A stretch of DNA of 62,497 bases. Source: Psilocybe azurescens. Taxonomy: Eukaryota; Basidiomycota; Agaricomycetes; Agaricales; Agrocybaceae. The translations under genes were made by a program, and so were the position numbers. Of the stretch, positions 47,167-58,905 are shown one piece after another. The stretch spans positions 1 to 62,497 of the forward strand of contig JAJIRX010001047.1 of assembly GCA_023853785.1 (NCBI GenBank). The letters run 5' to 3'. The first letter of the stretch is position 1, and the number at the start of each line of letters is the position of its first letter. Under the pieces are notes generated by a model. It had not been told where the DNA came from. It did no database searches and saw only the letters and a list, made by a program, of their open reading frames with translations.

Positions 47167-48463
47167 CGCCTTGTCGGCTTCGCTCTCCAATACATACATG
47201 TCTAAATGTCCCTTTTCCGACATTTTCTCTAATTTGTGGATTTCATCCCGAAGAATCCTACAAGCGCGTTGTTTATCGTGATCTGATGTCGGTATGGAAA
47301 TGGCTTACCTGGCGAAGACCATCATTCGTGGCTTTCCAGAGGGTGGGACACCTTGGTCTATGGCCTTATCAACGGCGAGCAGTCTTTCGGCGGTTTTAAT
47401 GATGAGTTCTTCGATAGCGCCCTCATTGTCTCCAACCGCCTAAGACAGTGATTCAGTAAGGATATAGCGCACTGAGACTGACAACGTACCTTTTTTATGT
47501 CAATGAATGCGTTAATAGCGGCAACAGGCGGCTTTGCCAGAGTTCCATCGAGACATCCCTCGACCTTCTTGAGCAACATCTTCATACCGGTCCAAGCGAG
47601 TTCAAGTACATCTTTCGTTGTCGATTTTGAGTTGGAGTCTTGCAATTGATAATCCGCCGACAGCGCATCGGGAACGGTTAAAGATTGGCCAAGGCTGCCT
47701 TCACGATCGTCACCTTTAGAATGAGTTCAACGACTAGCCGATATTTAAGCTTAATTGTGATGAATTTCTCACCTACAGCGGCTACGGAACTCATGTTATC
47801 CAATGGGCGATTGTGTTGAGAAGTATACAGTTCACGTTCTTCGAGGGCATTCATGTCTTTGACTATGTTAAATGTTTGATTAATCTACTCACCTATTCCA
47901 GACGGAGACAACGGGCTGATATATGGAGAGCCTGAAGTATTGGGCGTGTTACTGTTGAAAGAGGAGGAAAAATCTTGGAAATGGTTTAGGCTTGCACGAT
48001 CCGCAAAGTCGAGATGACATGGTACGCACCTTGATGTGAGGCAGCATTACTGTCTGGCGGAGGGAGAGAAACCGTAGGTCCCTCTACGGAGACGGATTTT
48101 GAAGCATATGGGGTATGATCTGAACGATGGGCTGAATCTGCTAGATCTACAGGGAAGAAATCCAGGACGGTACATACTCTGATTCAAAGGGTCATTGCTG
48201 CCTGGGCAGAGGTTGAGTCGCTGTAGATGGCATTGAGATAGGCCCGATAAACTTACCTAAAGCCGTCACCTCTGTACTGCCGCCGTCGTTTCCTACACTA
48301 GGATCGTGTGCGACAGGTACAGAGTCAATAGAACCCGATTCGAAGTCGATGGACTAGCGTTGCGTGATTTGGGTCCCGTAATCCTATCCCAACTGTGTTT
48401 CACTGATTTGTTAGCTTTTTCCAACAATTTCTTTGCTGCATTGACTGGCGGTTTGTGGGCCAT
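47155..48463 (-). pseudogene. NLR (STAND/NACHT) gene, N-terminal region, truncated
   Basis: The N-terminal domain of an Agaricomycete NACHT/STAND protein. The start codon at 48,463 opens MAHKPPVNAAKKLLEKANKS. Later exons give VKDMNALEERELYTSQHN, DVLELAWTGMKMLLKKVEGC, AVGDNEGAIEELIIKTAERL, GVPPSGKPRMMVFARILRDE and VLESEADKAALG, the usual lead-in to the P-loop NTPase. Clear introns are 47,258-47,308, 47,440-47,489, 47,714-47,772, 47,942-48,029 and 48,202-48,256; two others would be only 30-31 bp. A 1-nt-type frameshift near 48,345 breaks exon 1. Similarity ends in a TGA at 47,155-47,157, exactly at the ribozyme element's direct repeat, before any NTPase motif. An alternative in-frame start is 48,526. 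Confidence 0.65.
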
Positions 48464-48539
48464 GGAGATGAGATCGAGAGGCAAGAACGAGGCAGGATGC
48501 ACTGCAGCCGCAAGGTATCCTGTCAATTGACATTGTGTG

Positions 48540-49050
48540 TGTTTGCAGTGATCACGATTACTAGTGTCGCGGCGGTTCGGCCCGAGACTTGAAGGGACTA
48601 ATTCACGTGATACGCATCGTGTGACACATCTACTAAGTTAATCCAACACGCAGGTCTCTTCCGATTCACGTTTTCTCACTTGCTGTTTCTTCACCCACTT
48701 TCTCTATGCATGTAGGCTGTCACAGGCTGAGACCGTGCATAGTTGTGTTCACCACGCTGGTGCGTTAGTTCAGACACACCGCCCACCAGCCAGGTCTCAA
48801 TGTCGCGCCCCTTTCGCCTGCACTAGCAGCTACCGACCGCTACCACGACGAAGCATTCCTATGTGGCCCCTAACAAGAAAGATCGCTGCGTTGCTGTTCC
48901 ATGTTTCTAGCGCGACTTGTTGTGGGAACTGTACTCGAGTTCGTCTGTGGTCACATCAGCGTACATCAGGCCTATTTCTCGCTCCTTCCCTTTCCACACA
49001 TATATGCCCCCGCAAAGTAGAATTTAGCTATCAACTTCGTAGAAAGATAA
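48540..49050. other. Upstream region of the NLR remnant
   Basis: Contains the former promoter side of the NLR gene (minus strand). A 123-codon plus-strand open frame here has no recognisable pattern, and I treat it as chance. Otherwise nothing. Confidence 0.35.
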
Positions 49051-49053
49051 CCC

Positions 49054-51199
49054 TCATCCGCAGCCCAAGTACACGCCCACTTCCCGCTCCTCAACCCTCT
49101 CCTTAATCCTTTTTTCCCATTTCAGCCACCTGACCCGACGCCACCCAACCCCTTGCCGCGCAAGCATAATGCAGTGCTTCATGAGCAGGAACACGATCAT
49201 GTACGACGTGAGCAAGACAGCGTGGCGCTGGCATTGCGACTTGGAGACAGATATGGGTTCGGGGAGAGTGGTGGAGGAGTGGAGAGGATGTGGCGGCCGG
49301 TACCTAGACGTTGTCAGGGGGAAGGAGCGGGGACGCTGGACGGGGATGGGGACAGTAAAGGGTTCTTGCTGCCTGAGCCGGATCTTGCACATCTCGTGCT
49401 CGACTTTGGCCATCATCCAACTATCCTCGTCCTTCTCGTCCTCATCCCACGCACATACACTATGCAACCACTCAAAGAACGGCACATCAAGCCCTGCGTC
49501 CAGCACACCCTGCATCCACAAGAAGCCCTTCAGCCGGGTCGTGAGGTGCGCGTTTTGCACTCAAGGTCCGCAATGTGCTGTCTACGCTCGGAAAAGAAGC
49601 GTGCGCCGTTGAAAGGGTGGTCGGAATCGGCATTCTTAGTGGCGGAGTCGTCGTCGAGGGGGGAAGCGGCCAATGCGACTCGAGGTCTGATCCAAGCACC
49701 AGTGTGACACTTGCCGGGCTAGCTTCGTGACCTCCTACCTGGCACGTCATTACCATCGCTGCTTTTGTGTGCTCCTCCTTCGCGTCGTGCGCCTTCGCGG
49801 TCTGGGTCTGTGTGGCGCTGTTCGTAATGCTCGGGCTCGATATCCGACTCGGACTCCCATCCTCACCCTCATGCTGTTCCACCCGCCTCCGCCCAAGCGG
49901 CAAACTGACACTTGCCCTCTTCGCCTGATCGCCCATGCCCAACATGAACGGCTCAGGTATCCTCGGCCGTCCGACACACAGGTCCTCTCTCCTCATCTCC
50001 TCCGCGTTCCATTTCCACCGTCTCTGGCTCTGCTTCCGTTTTCGACCAACCTCTTCCTTGTGCTGCGCCACACCCTCTGCTTCTACAGCATCACGCACCT
50101 CCTCCGTAGGTGTTCCACGCTCGACTTGCCCACCCTCCACAAGATGCCCATCCCACCTACGCAAGCGCCTCCATCTCATCCTCCATGCTTTCCAGCTCAT
50201 GCAGCTTGGCCGTTGAAATGTTCCTCGCATCGCCGTCGTCCCCATCGCCGCCATCCTCTTCTCCCTCCTCACTATCTTGCTCTTCGTTGTCCTTTCCCTC
50301 CTCATGCTCATGCCCACGTTATTGTTCACGTTCATATTCGCGCTCATGTCCAGAACCCAGCTCAACCGCCCCCTCATAATCATCTCCCTCAACACCTCCA
50401 CCCCCGGCTTCATTGCCTCCTGCTCGAACATCACCCCTTCAGCTGGTGCGCTCTCTACAATGGTTTGCGAGCTGCGACTGTGTGTCGCCCAGCTGCGCTT
50501 GCAGGCCATGTATTATGGCCGCTGGGAGCGCAGGGGCGTTGTCGTCACTTGCGGTGGGATAGTTGGAGTTGGAGCTAGAGGAGTTGGCGGAGGTGGAGGC
50601 AGTAGCTGGCGCAGCGAAGGAGGAGGAAGCGGATGATGTGGCGCCAATGTATGTCGGTTGCGACGACGACGACGTGGACGTCCCTGCCCCATCTGTCGCG
50701 CCGTCCTTCTCCTTTCCCCACGCCTCTGTCGAAATCGAGGCCGAAACAGCGATAGGCGCAGTAGGCAATCCTGCTCCTGCACCTCTGGCAGCGGTGGGTA
50801 CAGCAGGCTTATGTGAAGACCGAGAAGGCAGCGGTGGTTGTGGTTGTGCTATATCCGGTGGCAGAGCGCGTACAGGCGGGAGATACATTGGGAACGACGG
50901 AAGATTCGCTAGGTAGAAGTAGAATAAAAATAATGGCGTCAGCATATCCCCACGGAAATAGAGATGAGGCAAAGGAAAGACAGTGAGACAAAAAACAAGA
51001 CTCAAGACTCGAAGCACATTTCTTGCAAATCCAAGTCCAAATCGTGCCCGTAAAAATACAAGCGCAAAAAGAAACAAGAAATCACCCCGCCCATCGCGTC
51101 CATCAGACCGGGAGGGAAAGAAGAACGTACAATGATATCATCGCTCCTGAGCTCGAAAGAGTCTGACTCGTGTCCCTTGCTCCCATTAGAGCTTTTCAC
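49054..51199 (-). pseudogene. Coiled-coil gene copy 3, longest, frameshifted
   Basis: The most complete copy of the family repeated elsewhere in the window. Reading down the minus strand: ESDSFELRSDDIIV (first exon, before a GTACGT donor near 51,130), a Pro/Ser-rich region (SFPMYLPPVRALPPDIAQ), a helical LQAQLGDTQSQLANH, then after a one-base frame change EGVMFEQEAMKPGVEVLREM. An acidic segment DGDDGDARNISTAKLHELES follows, then MRREDLCVGRPRIPEPFMLG, RLKGFLWMQGVLDAGLDVPF, and the tail SYMIVFLLMKH. Frames change at least three times, so it is not translatable. I recognise the layout from basidiomycete hypothetical proteins but cannot give a function; a large coiled-coil scaffold is likely. Confidence 0.5.
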
Positions 51200-51249
51200 G
51201 TCCTTAATATAAATCTATATCCGTCAAAAACACCATCATCACCCTATCC

Positions 51250-53390
51250 AAGTCCCTCACCCCAACGCAAAAATCTCTAGAAGAACGTAAACGCACCGTT
51301 CTACCCTCCTCCCACTCCTCCACATGCTACTGACTCAGCACTTTACTATCAAAAACCTCATTCCTTTCCCCGGGCAGTCTTCGAGCTCCTCTGTCTTCCG
51401 ATCTTCGTGTGAGGACGATGTGCTTCAGCGCCCAGGTGTCATTTAAAAAGGTAGAGGTAGAGCGCCGGGAAGAGGGCATTCGAAGGCGGACAAGTGTACT
51501 GCAGTTGATGGGGCTGCTGCTGAACGAAGGACATGGTATGGTGCGTATTGTGTTATGGGGTTCGGTGGGGAGGTATGGATCAATTGATCGGTGGGGTAGG
51601 GTGCGTGCGGTGGGATGTGCGTGATAATGTTGCTGTCCATGCCGCTCAGCCAAAAAATTTTGGGTGGTCGTATAATATATCAAACTCGTCGAAGGCTCCA
51701 AATGCCTTGCTAGTTGAGCCAGCGTGAGTATGTCACGTGAGTGCATATATAAATCGTGAAATTTTAAACTCAGTTTTGCCGGGTCTTGCCAGTCACTATT
51801 CCCACCACCAGCGTATCCGGAGAATTCTCCGGGCCAAGATCACCCATCCATTCATCCCCGTCGCCTTCGATCCCTGATGAGATCTGCGACCCCTAAAAGT
51901 ATCGCACACAACCTGTGAGTAATACGAGGACGAATTATCTTCACAGTCTCACTTTCACACCATCAGCAAAAGCGCTCGGGAGCAAGATTGCAATACCACG
52001 TAGATGTAAAGTCAGAAATGCACCAAATGCATGTAACGCGATATATTGAGAAACTGAGACATGCCAATACGAAAAAGTCGGGTAAGATCTTCTCCCGGGC
52101 CAAATGTAATGAATCAGTAAAACGTCAAGTAAGATTGTACCTTCACAAAAGGTCTTGAATTATGTGCAGATATATAAAGGCATTCAAATTTTTATCTGCT
52201 ATAGATGTTTGCCTCAGATACACTGACACCAACGCAGGAACACTCATTAAATCAGGCAGTGGTACGCAAAAATCAAGCAATTGTAGTACTAAAAATACAG
52301 GTGGTGATACAATGTAAAAATAGAGAGCGAGACAAAGAATACAAGGCTGAGAACATGGGTGAATGATATACCGAGAGCAATTGCGAGCGGAACTTGAAGA
52401 TTGAGAGTAAGAAAGCGAAGCAAGATTCAAAAAGCGAGAGCATGTGCAAATATAATCTACTTAATGTTGCATCAGATTGGTTGAGCGGCCCATCTTATTT
52501 TGCCCCCTCTGCCACTCTCGCTTGTTCCCACAGCACCGCTCCAATGCCACTCATGCTGCCCATATCCTATATTTGTGTTTCTGCTCTACCCTCTTTCATA
52601 CTACAAACCCACCAAATAAAACACGCAGTAAAGCGTTCAAATATCATCTCCTTTGCTTTACATCTTCCGTCCTCCACCTTAGTTGGCGCATAAGTTGATT
52701 TTTAAATAAGTAAGGCGTGTATTTAATTTACCATCCCCTCGCGTGCCGAGAGTCTCAGCAACTCGAGGCGTCCCATTACAGTTTCTTTTATCTTTTATTA
52801 ACTGCTCTCTTTCGCTTCCATATGCAGGCGCCTTTTGTTCAAGAATTAAACCTTTTCATCGTCCTGTTCTCTTCTCATAATTTGCTTTTCTTTGATTGAG
52901 CCTTTATTCATTCTGCGTTCTTCTTTCTACTAATCAATACAAGCCGCTTGTCGGAGACTTTTTATGTGCAACGGCAGCTCTTACCCCTTACTCCATTCTT
53001 CTAAGTTAATATCGACGGAGCTGGACTCTATTCCGTGCATGTGTCGGATGCTGCTTTACTAAAAATGTTTATTCTTTCTCTTTGCTTGATGGCTTATAAC
53101 CTTTTTGTTGTCATCCTTGTATTCATTCCTGTAAAATACTTGTACCTGCTCCTTAATTAACACGAAAACAGTAAGAATTTGAACTCGCCCAAGTAAATAA
53201 CTGGAATAATCATGATTGATATATTACTGATATATTAATGCCTCGACAATGCCGACACCAACTACCGAGGGCACCCTAACGTCCTCACACGCTTGACACG
53301 GTACCTGTCTTTACCCACAACCTCACGGCACCACCACCACCACAGATCTCCCCATTCCCTTTTTTCCTTAAATTACGCGCGCTGGGTCTC
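51250..53390. other. No recognisable gene
   Basis: AT-rich in the second half, with short open frames only. No protein, RNA gene or clear repeat is recognised here. Confidence 0.4.
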
Positions 53391-53394
53391 TGTA

Positions 53395-53550
53395 CGCCCG
53401 CCATATATCTCTTACCTACCATGCGGTGCACCCACGATCTGGATATCGTCATCATTATTCCACCCACACTCACGCACGTACTAATACCACCACTGGCCTC
53501 CCACCATCTTGCGGTGCCTGTTCTCTGTGAGGTAACAATTCCCCCTTTCG
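53395..53550. repeat. Dispersed segment R2, copy 1
   Basis: Contains CACGATCTGGATATC and an ATTATTCCACCCACACTCAC block, matched by 56,750-56,900 (CACGATCTGGATATCACGAC, ATTTCACCCCATATGCATG) with similar flanks. Possibly a decayed exon or a small duplicated element; no frame is conserved between the two. Confidence 0.35.
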
Positions 53551-55250
53551 GGACCGACGGTCCGCGGATTAGAATTTGTTGGAGAGACACACGAAAAATT
53601 CGATGCGTGCAATATGAACTTTGAGGCAAGGTTGGTGAGAAGAGGCTGGGAAGACTCAAATTTTCAGATGGTCTTGTGAGTTTTAAATCGCTATGTGGCG
53701 TCGTCTTTGCAGTTCAAGGAGTCGTGACTCAAGGTACCAGTCATCTGAATGCCTGTATCAAATATGCATGTTGTTCTGGCCTCGATGTCTAGCGACCCAC
53801 AGTCCCACCCCACCGGTCCCATAGGTAGTAAGTGATCCAATACGGCTAATTCCCCACAGAAACATATTCACCTCTAATTTCTCGGTGCCGACTATACCCA
53901 CCGCTATGCTTTCGACCTCGTCTCCATCGTCACCTCTCCATGCGGTGTGTTTTCAGTCCTCAACATCCAGAGTGACCTCCGCGTCAGCAACTCCAAGAAC
54001 TTCAAGTGAAGCGTGTACATCGCTATCAACTCCGTTAGTTCCCTTTGTTATTGGCACAGGAACTGCAATTTTGACGCTCTTTTGCATATATCGACACTGA
54101 GCTTTCCACAGTTTGTTTTATCTTAATTATCTCATTTTCTCCGACGTATACTAAAGTCACATTTGCATACTTTCAATTTCCAATGGCAAAAGTGTTAAAA
54201 GGCCACGGCTCAGGGCCTAGGTGCACAAAACACTGGCGATGAGGCATCAAATTTCACAGTCATTCTAGAACGGATGGATATCGCTCGAGGCAGCCTGGAC
54301 TTGATTAACAATAGTTTTCTTCTGTTTGACGTGTTTTTGTAGCGACTCTGGTTGTGGACACGGGGAGTGTGCTACCTACGAGGAACAATTAAAACGCATC
54401 TTGTTTCTGATATGCACGTTCTTCCTTTACTTGTCAGTGGTTTCAACCATACCAGCATGCAGTCTGATTAACAGAGCCAATGACATAACATGCGCGCTGT
54501 CTGAAACCTGCCAGAAGGATGACAACTTGTCTTGCATTTTCAGAGTATAGTATTCGTTATAAAGCTTATGAACAATTATGACATCCCAGTGGAGCTGGTA
54601 TCCGCTGCTCGTGTGTTTTGAAATTTGGAATCTATTTTATTTGTTCATAATGAGCCACTCCTCCGTTGTCGGTAGATTTCTCCTGAACCACCTGAGTTCA
54701 ATTCGAGTGCCCAGATTCCTTGTGTTCGGATGCGGGCAAGGTATGATCGTACATTCCGAGGTGGTCAGTAATTATATACAAGATGATTTCGTGGATGCCA
54801 CGGATTCTGCTATGGAGACTCCCATATTCTCCCATATTGAACTTTGTCTTATCGTGTTCCCAGATGTAAATACATCCTTGCTTACGGACAAGAGATGCCC
54901 ACGGTCGTTATCGTTTATCAAAGGTCCTATATTTCCCTCATTGGCTCGGCAAAGCTCTTACAAGCCACAAAGTCAACCTTATTTGCTAATTGTGACTTGA
55001 CAATCAGAAAGCTATGACCGGGGTTATTCTCATTATCCTCCACGATTACGTGTCATTTTAATCGTTAAACACCTTTTGGTTTTGATTCGCTTTGACGTTG
55101 TTTGTGCCGCGTATATCCAACTTGTTCATCCGCATTGATGACGATGACGTCACTAGCACGAACTTCGTCTTTGACTGCGATTGTGGCCCCGGATTCGAAG
55201 CTCGAAGTATTGTCGTGGATCTGGCATTCGCATCGCTGGTTTTTCGAATC
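53551..55250. other. Hypothetical open frames only
   Basis: Short plus-strand frames occur at 53,885-54,100 (Ser/Thr-rich, ending in a hydrophobic segment), 54,326-54,550 (cysteine-containing, with a membrane-like FLICTFFLYLSVV) and 54,578-55,000. None is recognised. They could be parts of a small secreted or membrane protein gene but lack a splice model. Confidence 0.25.
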
Positions 55251-55269
55251 AGAGCTCAAATATCTTTAG

Positions 55270-55953
55270 CTGCTTGCTCGTCGTCGAGGAGGACGAAGAT
55301 TCAACCACCACCAAGGATGGCGATTCCGACCACGTCTCTCCGTTTTCAACAGCACGCTCTCCTATGCCGAGCGCAGATGGCGCACTGAAGAGCTCGAAGT
55401 GCAAGACACGCGCCTCGTGATCCGGCTGAAAATATTTTTGAGGCTACAGGGTGTGCAGGAGGCGGAATCCGATGTGCAGTTCTTCGAGGGGTCGCGTAGT
55501 GGATGTGCAGCAGATGAAGAGCAGCCAAGAGAACAAGAGGAGGACGAGAATGAAAATGAATATTGCTCGGGCGACAAGAACCCACACCTTTTACCGTCTC
55601 CACTGAGCGACCAGCTCATGTACCCGCCCACCCTGTCCGATATCCCCTCCATTATTCTCCCCCGAACCCGTGTCTGCCTCCAGATCGATACGCCAGCGCT
55701 GCTCTGTGCTGCTCAAGTCGTACATGATCGCGCTCCTGCTCATGAAGCACCGTGTAAGGCCTGCGTGCAAGGGATTCGAAGGCGTCGGGCCAGGTAGCTG
55801 CAATGGGAAACAAGGATTAGGGAGAGCTTTGAGGAGCGGGCTGAGGATGTGTGCATGGACTACTGACGAGGATAGCGAGGGTTGGGTGCAGGTGATGGAA
55901 GAGGAATATCACCCGTCGTCGGTTGCGGATTTCTATGCTGGGATAGATTATTG
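55270..55953 (+). pseudogene. Coiled-coil gene copy 4, 3' half
   Basis: Plus-strand homologue of the 3' part of copy 3. It reads EDEDSTTTKDGDSDH, then NSTLSYAERRWRTEELEVQD and TRLVIRLKIFLRLQGVQEA, an acidic run QPREQEEDENENEY, then SYMIALLLMKHRVRPA, and ends YHPSSVADFYAGIDY before a TGA at about 55,951-55,953. Two frame changes are needed between 55,540 and 55,700. The order agrees with copies 1 and 3. Inverted relative to copy 3, about 4.5 kb away. Confidence 0.5.
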
Positions 55954-55959
55954 AGGGCT

Positions 55960-57200
55960 TTGGGTGTGGATTCGGGTGATGATTTATGCGTGCGTTGTAT
56001 GCTTTTGAACGGGGATGGATTTCCGAGGTTTTGGTATTTGCTTTCTTTATGTTCACGTTCGCATTCTCTCTACTCTCACTTATTCGTCCCTCGTGCCAGT
56101 CCCTTTATTGTGTCCCTTCCGACACCGAACACCGGACATCCCACCTTCCCTCTGCGCTTTCACTTTGCTCTCAAATTCCCGTTTTTTAAGTTCAAACTTA
56201 AATTCTTACGCCTTCTATTTTCTTCCTTCCCTTCCATTTATTCCTCACTGCCTATTTTCCCACTTCCTTTCACATTCATCTTCGACTTCAATTTCATGTT
56301 CACTTTTCTTTTCTTTTTCTACCGACGGAGTTTTAGTCGAATGCTGGGGTGCTTCATATTTTTTTCAATAGCTGGCTAGTGACCCCCTTTACGATAATGA
56401 TTTTACTTTTTATTTATGGATTTGTATTCTAGTACGCCACCCGAAAACTCGAAAAGAAGAAATACCGAACAAATAAAACGACTGCAACAACTCCTCCTCC
56501 GACTGATGCCCTATCGATGTCTTGGTGTCTCGACGACGCTGAAGATACCCTACATTCTACGCCTGCCCAGCCCACACCTATACGCTTGACGCGACACACA
56601 TACCCCCATCCTCATGTTTAGCTTAACCCCGCACAAAACCCACCCACCACACACTAAAAACCCCACCGTTAGGACTTTATTGGATTCGAGCGCACTGTGG
56701 GTCTATTATACCTCCTTCCCACATTCCCACCTACGCTTTAACTACGCCTCAGCTTACGCGCTACGCGCTCCACACGATCTGGATATCACGACATTTATTT
56801 CACCCCATATGCATGCCACGCACCATCCTACCCATTTGTCATGCTCTCTCTCTTGTCTCCTGCGCTCGATCTTGGCTCTTGATAAGGTGACGATCTCATC
56901 CAGGAGCTAGGACCGACGCCGGTTGGGCTCGAGGGAACATGACGACGATGATGTTATTAAGCAAATTCAATGATAATAAAGACCCCCACCCACATCCTTA
57001 CATACAGGTAGGCAGGTAACAGACGAGACGAGAAATGACACGAGCTTTTATGTTTTTCGTACTGGTACTGGTGCTGGTACTGTAGATAAAATACACACAT
57101 ATCCATATGACATAGCTAGTATGAGTTTTGGGTTTTGAATACCTTTAGCACGTTAACGCCACAGTACCCCCAAGTGTACCCGTGTGCCTAAACTATGTAT
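55960..57200. other. No recognisable gene; second R2 segment
   Basis: Pyrimidine-rich from 56,040 to 56,340, then mixed. Contains the second copy of segment R2 (56,750-56,900). Nothing else identified. Confidence 0.35.
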
Positions 57201-57214
57201 TCTCGTATGGCTGA

Positions 57215-58905
57215 TCACTGTTGCCCGGTGGGCTCCTGCACATCCTCGTCGCTCGAAAGAATGGATTCATCGACGTAAAAAGTTCGCCGCGTATCTCCAC
57301 CATCATCTAAATCATCGGCTGTGAAACAGTTACCAACATTGTTACTTGGATGTTGTGTCCAGGTAATGGTGATTTTAAACGGTGCAGGACTTGACTGTGT
57401 GAAATGGTTGCAGACTGCTGTAAACAAGGTCTGTACCCGATGTCGCATATCGGTCATTGGTCTTCCTAGATTGAAGGTAAGATTATGTTGGCCGAGCTTA
57501 TGGACTAGCTCGGCCGAGTACTCCAGCTTTTGCGAAAACACGAATGCAAAAGCATCCCAGATGAAGTTCCACTGTCTGCCGCGTCTTCTTTTAAAGGTAT
57601 GAGGAAGAATGAACTTTGTCCCATCCCAAGCCCTGACTGAAAACTCCACCGCGAACACCGCAGCGGTAGTATGGGTCGATTGATCTACAGCGTGTGGTCC
57701 TGCTCGTGACGGGTCATTTAGAAATTCCGTCACCATCTGTAGATAAGGGGTACTAGTTATGGGACAAACATTACCCAATGCAGGTTGTCGCTGGCCACTG
57801 CCCACCTTGATTTGATCGAATGATGCAGAAAAGAAGAAACCTGGCACAAAAGCCGAGACTTCGGGTGCTGATGGGGATGAAAGAACCCCAATTGTCGGCA
57901 GAGAGACTGTTTGATTATATTCGAGTATCCCGCCGGCACAGACGGCACTCCAAAAGCCAGACAAAGGCTCATGGGAATCAACGCCAGGGATTTGCATAAT
58001 TTTGATCTGAGATAGCTCGATGGTAAATTCCTTGATTTGGAGTCGAAAAACACTATTTCCAATATCTTTAAAAAGCAGACGTACCGGTGTTTGCAGAAAT
58101 TGCAAAAACATTGCAGGATCACTCACAGAGCTGTAATATTGACCATTCCTTGATGTGAGAGCATAAGTTCTGAAGTGCTGAACATAGGGCACCTCGAAAA
58201 CCTTGTTCCGACGAATGGCGTTGTCATGCAGAGGGATTGCCAATCGGAGATGCCTCAAGAGTGACCGGTAAGCAAGATTTGGCAGAAGTGTCGCTATGTC
58301 GAGTGCTATATGTGAAATAAACCGAAGCTCAGAAATATATTTGTAAGAGAGCGATTAATGCTTACATTCAATGGCGGAAATTCCGAAATGGGCAGCATCA
58401 TCATGGCTTTTACTGCGATCAATGAAAAACTGATGAGACTGGGTTGGATCGACGAGGAAATCAGTGAATGGTGCATGAAGAAACTTGACGGCTTCTTGCT
58501 GTCTGAGGCATCTACAACGGACAAGAGGTCAATGAGGAGGAGCTGAACAGTGCCCGGGGTAAGTTGCATAAACTTCTCCAGATCATTGACTTCCAGATGC
58601 CAGATATAATCATACATATTCTCAGTCAATACAATAGCCACCCCTAGAATTCGCAAGACAGCCTCGACATCTTCCACTTCAGAAAGAATATTGATATATA
58701 GAGCATCAAGTTGCACGTATGGCTTATTGTGGTTGACCGGCAGGAGACCTTGAGTGACTTTCAGGCGATCGATGGGGTTATGTCGAGGAGAGGACACATA
58801 TCTGGTGACCGTGGCCGCATGGATGAATTGACCTGACGATTTTGCGACCAAACTTGTGATATCTTTCCCCGATGGCCATGAATCTGGCTTCTTACGCTAC
58901 CCACG
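57215..58905 (-). pseudogene. NLR (STAND/NACHT) protein, C-terminal half
   Basis: The minus strand opens with DSWPSGKDITSLVAKSSGQF then IHAATVTRYVSSPRHNPIDR, LDALYINILSEVEDVEAVLR and FLHAPFTDFLVDP, the region that follows the NACHT NTPase in many Agaricomycete NLRs. An intron (about 58,308-58,365) joins it to a roughly 360-residue C-terminal domain beginning SLDIATLLPNLAYRSLLRHL and ending DVQEPTGQQ at 57,215. That domain is fully open but not one I recognise as WD40 or ankyrin. A one-base deletion near 58,505 breaks the frame between KKP and VKFLHAP, and there is no NTPase upstream (stop just before 58,905). The intact last exon suggests recent loss. Confidence 0.65.

Noticed and set aside
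48735..49106. 123-codon plus-strand ORF
   Set aside because: It lies upstream of and antisense to real coding remnants, has a scrambled composition (many Arg/Ser/Pro from GC-rich antisense) and no recognisable pattern.
49727..50578. 283-codon plus-strand ORF
   Set aside because: It is the antisense shadow of the coiled-coil gene copy on the minus strand, whose blocks recur in other copies.
58436..58470. CTGATGAGACT...GAGGAAA as a second hammerhead
   Set aside because: It lies in NLR coding sequence; no stem II closes with the required G-C pair and stems I and III do not form.
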